Assembly (NCBI RefSeq): GCF_000276665.1
Contig: NW_004955402.1
Coordinates: 3,592,802-3,656,801, forward strand
Length of the DNA: 64,000 nt
Direction: 5' to 3'
Source of the DNA: Chinchilla lanigera
Lineage: Eukaryota; Chordata; Mammalia; Rodentia; Chinchillidae
Shown here: one piece after another, positions 60,825 to 64,000 of the stretch
How positions within the stretch are numbered: the first letter of the stretch is position 1
Layout of the letters: the number at the start of each line of letters is the position of its first letter
Notes under the pieces: generated by a model
Told to the model about the DNA's origin: nothing
What the model saw: the letters and a program-made list of their open reading frames with translations, nothing else
Database searches by the model: none
Program-made: the position numbers and the translations under genes

Positions 60825-62045
60825 GCACACACGTGCCGGCAGCTGGATCCCATTCATTAGAATCTACAGAGGACACACTGTACTTGTCAGTTTTTATATA
60901 TAAAGTAACGGGTTACAGGAAACGGCACATGCAGACATCTGCAGGGTTTGCTGCCAGCATGGCAGGGCCTCGGTAAATGCTCAGGGAGAGCTCGCTGCAC
61001 AGCGGAGTGGAAAAGCCACAGCTGACTTCCTGGATCCCGCTGACTGGGAGGAGGGAAGGGACCTGACTAAGCTGGCCCACCCGACTATCCCATCTGAGCC
61101 CTGCATCGAAGGCCAAGGATGCAGAGGCCCAGGCACGCTGGAGGACATGCAGCTACTGAAGCCCGGGCGCCCTTCTGAGGGTCAGGGGCCCGGACCTGGA
61201 TCTCTGCCCTGGCAGTGCCCCTGGGCAGCCTGCACAGCTGCGGGTTTGGGGCCTGCCCACTGTCTGAGCCTGGACCCTCCGTGGTTCTGCGATTCCATTT
61301 GCCACCCAACTCTCATTTCCTGAAGGCTTTTCCTGCTGACAGCGGCCACGTCCTGAGGCTGGACTGGAAACTGTGGGGACGCAGAGCGCGTAAGACCAGC
61401 CCGCTGCCACGCGGGCCGCTGGGCTGAGGAATCGGGGCTGGCCACCTGAGCCACCTGAGCTCTTACGGGAATGGTGACAGCTGTTAAGGGTTATTCACTT
61501 TAGGCGGTCTCAAAAAAGTGTGCATTTCTCATCCATGATAGTGTTCTAAAGTACTAAGTTGTAAAAGCTGAGAAGCAGGTCATGTCTGAGGTGCCCTGGT
61601 AATGCAGGCAAGTGCCTTGCACCAGACAAATTCCAAGCCTGTTTTGACACTGGTTTTTAGAACTATTTGGCAAAACTAAGGAACAGTGGCAGAAAGATAT
61701 CTGACACAGGAATGCAATATGCTGATTCCCATCACTGACTGCTGGGCTCCTGTCCAAAGCTAGGGCAACAGATTAGCAGGCTCTGCAAGGATGTCCGAGC
61801 ACAGTAAAGTACTCCTTTATCTCCAGTCCTGATTTTCATTTTAAAAGGCACTTGAGATATACGCAAACCCTGCATCCGTACAGGAAATGCACATTTGGAT
61901 TTCCGGGCCGGCAAAGCCCCACCTGGAGACTCACGGGGGCCTCTTGGCAGGAGGACCGCACCCCGGCTTCCAGCCCCTTCCCTCTGCCTGGGGCGTAAAC
62001 GTCCCCAGCGAAGCACCCGTGCGTTTAAAAGCAGAGACAACTTAC

Positions 62046-62124
62046 TACATGGATGGCCCAGCACCTTCACTTCATCAATGGCAAGGTAGCCTTGGTGTCC
62101 AGAGGTAATCACTTCAAAAATCAC
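62046..62124 (-). CDS. PTPRM: PTPRM exon encoding the end of the MAM domain (probably exon 4)
   Basis: Internal coding exon of receptor protein tyrosine phosphatase mu, a type I membrane protein that binds its own kind on neighbouring cells and carries two cytoplasmic phosphatase domains. The 79 bases read VIFEVITSGHQGYLAIDEVK then VLGHPC plus one base of the next codon. This is the last strand region of the MAM domain, ending at its conserved Cys. On the minus strand the exon is preceded by a pyrimidine-rich acceptor ending ttccag and followed by a GTAAGT donor, so both boundaries are clear. It starts on a codon boundary (phase 0) and ends in phase 1. The spare A joins CC of the next exon to make Thr, giving HPC-T-R-T-P as in human RPTP-mu. 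I recognise the paralogue as PTPRM rather than PTPRK, PTPRT or PTPRU from this and the downstream exons together. The exon number is inferred from family gene structure. Confidence 0.95.
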
Positions 62125-63047
62125 CTGGAAAGGTAACAAAGATTTGCATTACTCCCTCGTTTTGTCACACTTGTACCAAGCATCACCTAGAAACACGGCC
62201 TTCTGTCACTGCTGCTTTCCCAGCCAGCAGCCACGTCCCAGAAGTAGCTTTATTCTCGCTAAAGTACTTGGTCCTTAGAGCGCCAGGGTCTCCCTACCTT
62301 TCCCATTCATTCGCGCTTCCCACAGGTTTAGAGGTGCGCGCACCCAACACCTGCCGGCTGGCTCTCCAGGCCGCAGACCGCCGAGATTTCAGACCCCAGC
62401 CCAGCCTTCCGGCCGCCTCCTCTCAGGTGCGTCACAGAGCACCTGTCTCAGGGACTCAGCGTCCCGGGTGGGGGTGGCATGGAGTAGGACAGAGATCTGG
62501 ACCTCGAAAGGGGCTGGGGCCTTGAGATCACAGAACTTAAACTTAGAAGAGAAGACGAGCCGTAAGCAAATCATCCCACAAAAACAATCTGCATTCTACC
62601 GTTTTACTATATGTGAAATGTACGCCCCACACACACACTGAGAACTTTTTCCAACCCTCAGGAAGGATACCAACGTTTAGGTTCTTTTATAGGACAGTTC
62701 TGAAGGTGACTACTTGGCCAGACTGAACTATGGCAAGTCCTAGCTTCTGTACAAATGAAGAAAAAGGGAAGAGAGGAAAGGAAAGGAAGGGCTCTGAATG
62801 AAGACGACCAGGGATTGAAGAACACAGACCAAGAGGCCCTCTCCAAGAGCTGACAGCTGAAGGACACCAAGGAGCTAATGGTGCAAAGAGGGTAACACTC
62901 ATTTCATGGCATGTGCAAAGACCCTGGGGTAAGCATGGCCATGGTCATAGAGTGGGGAATCAGGACCTAAAGGTCTGCTATGGCCAGGTTACCGAAGACT
63001 CAGCTTGTAGGGCACAGACACTAGGAAAGACACACCGTCAGTAATGG

Positions 63048-63175
63048 AGAGTCAAGTGTGGTGGCACAAACCTGGAATCCCAGCATTCTGGAAGGCTGAG
63101 GCAGAAGAACTGCAAATTGTAGCCCAGCCTAGGGAACTCAACAACTTAGTTACCTGTTTCAAAATAAAAGTATGT
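63048..63175 (+). mobile_element. B1-type SINE
   Basis: GTCAAGTGTGGTGGCACAAA, CCCAGCATTCTGGAAGGCTG and CTCAACAACTTAGTTACCTG follow B1 of the same type as at 56.4 kb. It lacks the ID half. Confidence 0.75.
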
Positions 63176-63469
63176 CCAACACCTTTCATAGATCTCCAGA
63201 GAAACATGCTGAGTAAAAAACCCAATCCAATCCTCAAAGAAGACACACTGCATGGTTTCATGTGAGTAACACCTCGTCATGCCAAGACTTTGTGGGCAAA
63301 GGACAGAATAACGGCCTCTGGAAGCCGGGGACAGCAGGAGAAGGCCAGGAGGGAGCAGGAGGGCTGCCGCAGGACAACCCTGGGGACTCCTGACATGCCG
63401 GACCTGGGCAGCATCTGCACTGTGGTGGTGGAGACACAGAACTACAGAGGTGACAGAACTGTATAGACC

Positions 63470-63542
63470 TGAACACACACACATCACACTGTACACACAC
63501 GCATGCACATCCACACACATCACACACACACACACACACACA
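63470..63542 (+). repeat. Interrupted CA-rich microsatellite
   Basis: ACACAC runs broken by ATCACACTGT, GCATG and CATC, ending in about 11 clean CA units at 63521-63542. Confidence 0.9.
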
Positions 63543-64000
63543 TGCAGGAGCATGAGTAGAAACTAAACTGGGGATGTGACACCCCTGCAGACTGCACCGA
63601 CGTGAGCCTCCTGCTGTGTTATTACACCGCAGATCCGAAAATGGAGCTGGGGAATGCGCACACAGGAAAGGCTACTGTTTTCACTGGCTGTGGGTGACTT
63701 GAAGGCTACCCTCCCAAGACCGTCGGTTTACAAAAGCAATATCATTGACAATTTACTGAGCACATATGTCCCACGCAGTATGCAGCCGTCACTCTATTAT
63801 TTATAGTTTGTGGAAAAAATTCACGAAGGATCCCATGTTCTGAAAAACAACTTCAGATCTAAAGCAACTGTCCCCACACCAGAAGTCTACTGTGAATAGG
63901 ATCTCAAAACTCTGTTCCTGAATGTCACGATGTCTTCACCACACAGCAACGCTCTGGGCAAAGTGCGAAGTGGAGGGAGCAATCAGCAGAGCCCACGTGG

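Larger units (their letters stand above)
42311..62045 (-). other. PTPRM: PTPRM intron between MAM-end and Ig first-half exons (19.7 kb, phase 1)
   Basis: The donor GTAAGT is at 62041-62045 and the acceptor tag at 42311-42313, both read on the minus strand. The intron holds ID, B1, MIR, L1 and MER2-like repeats, a (CA)n tract at 45.2 kb and an unclassified repeat with tandem units at 51.1-52.0 kb. Unexplained single-copy-looking stretches over 300 bases include 42580-43700, 46800-47600, 47750-48330, 48480-50270 and 52800-54950. No supported gene lies in them. Confidence 0.9.
62125..64000 (-). other. PTPRM: PTPRM intron upstream of the MAM-end exon (3' part only)
   Basis: This is the end of the intron that precedes the 62046-62124 exon on the minus strand. 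It is phase 0 at the acceptor. It contains one B1 copy near 63050 and a CA-rich stretch at 63470-63542, plus a weak MIR-like stretch near 63735. I see nothing else of note between 62200 and 63040. Confidence 0.85.

Noticed and set aside
63470..63542. CRISPR-like regular repeats
   Set aside because: It is a CA microsatellite in mammalian DNA, with no spacer structure.

Overview
The window is mammalian nuclear DNA. The only gene I can support is an internal stretch of PTPRM (receptor-type protein tyrosine phosphatase mu, RPTP-mu) on the minus strand. Four short coding exons (20008-20301, 25264-25438, 42192-42310, 62046-62124; 667 coding bases) sit in about 63 kb of intron. Read on the minus strand in the order 62046, 42192, 25264, 20008, they join in frame through GT-AG introns. 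They encode the end of the MAM domain, the whole Ig-like domain and the first fibronectin type III domain of the adhesive ectodomain. The first exons lie beyond 64000. The remaining FN3 repeats, membrane span and two phosphatase domains lie before position 1.

The organism is a rodent. Many tRNA-derived ID SINEs are present (8.5, 21.3, 24.4, 33.2, 41.4, 44.3, 44.5, 47.6 and 48.3 kb), several with perfect 13-17 bp target-site duplications. There are also 7SL-derived B1 monomers and B1-ID dimers. I see no B2 elements, and B1-ID dimers suggest a non-muroid rodent (squirrel/beaver-type lineage). That placement is an inference. The species cannot be fixed from the sequence alone.

Layout: 1-20007 is the 5' part of the intron after the FN3-1 exon. 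It holds old L1 fragments, a palindromic mariner fossil at 7.5-8.0 kb and an almost complete MER2-like DNA transposon at 18.9-19.2 kb. The 20302-25263 intron holds an inverted duplication with one arm split by an ID element. The 25439-42191 intron holds L1 3' ends, ID and B1 copies, a MER5-like and a MER2-like element and a long pyrimidine tract. The 42311-62045 intron holds ID clusters, MIRs, (CA)n, an unclassified repeat region with tandem units at 51.1-52.0 kb and a stacked L1 region at 56.6-58.4 kb. 62125-64000 is the end of the preceding intron.

The exons work as one transcript. The MAM-Ig-FN3 part of RPTP-mu mediates homophilic cell-cell adhesion at adherens junctions and positions the cytoplasmic phosphatase. 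I found no operon-like structure, CRISPR, RNA gene or second convincing protein gene. The most notable points are an apparent extra residue in the Ig domain compared with the human protein as I recall it, the two inverted repeats in introns, and several repeat-free AT-rich blocks that could be conserved regulatory DNA.
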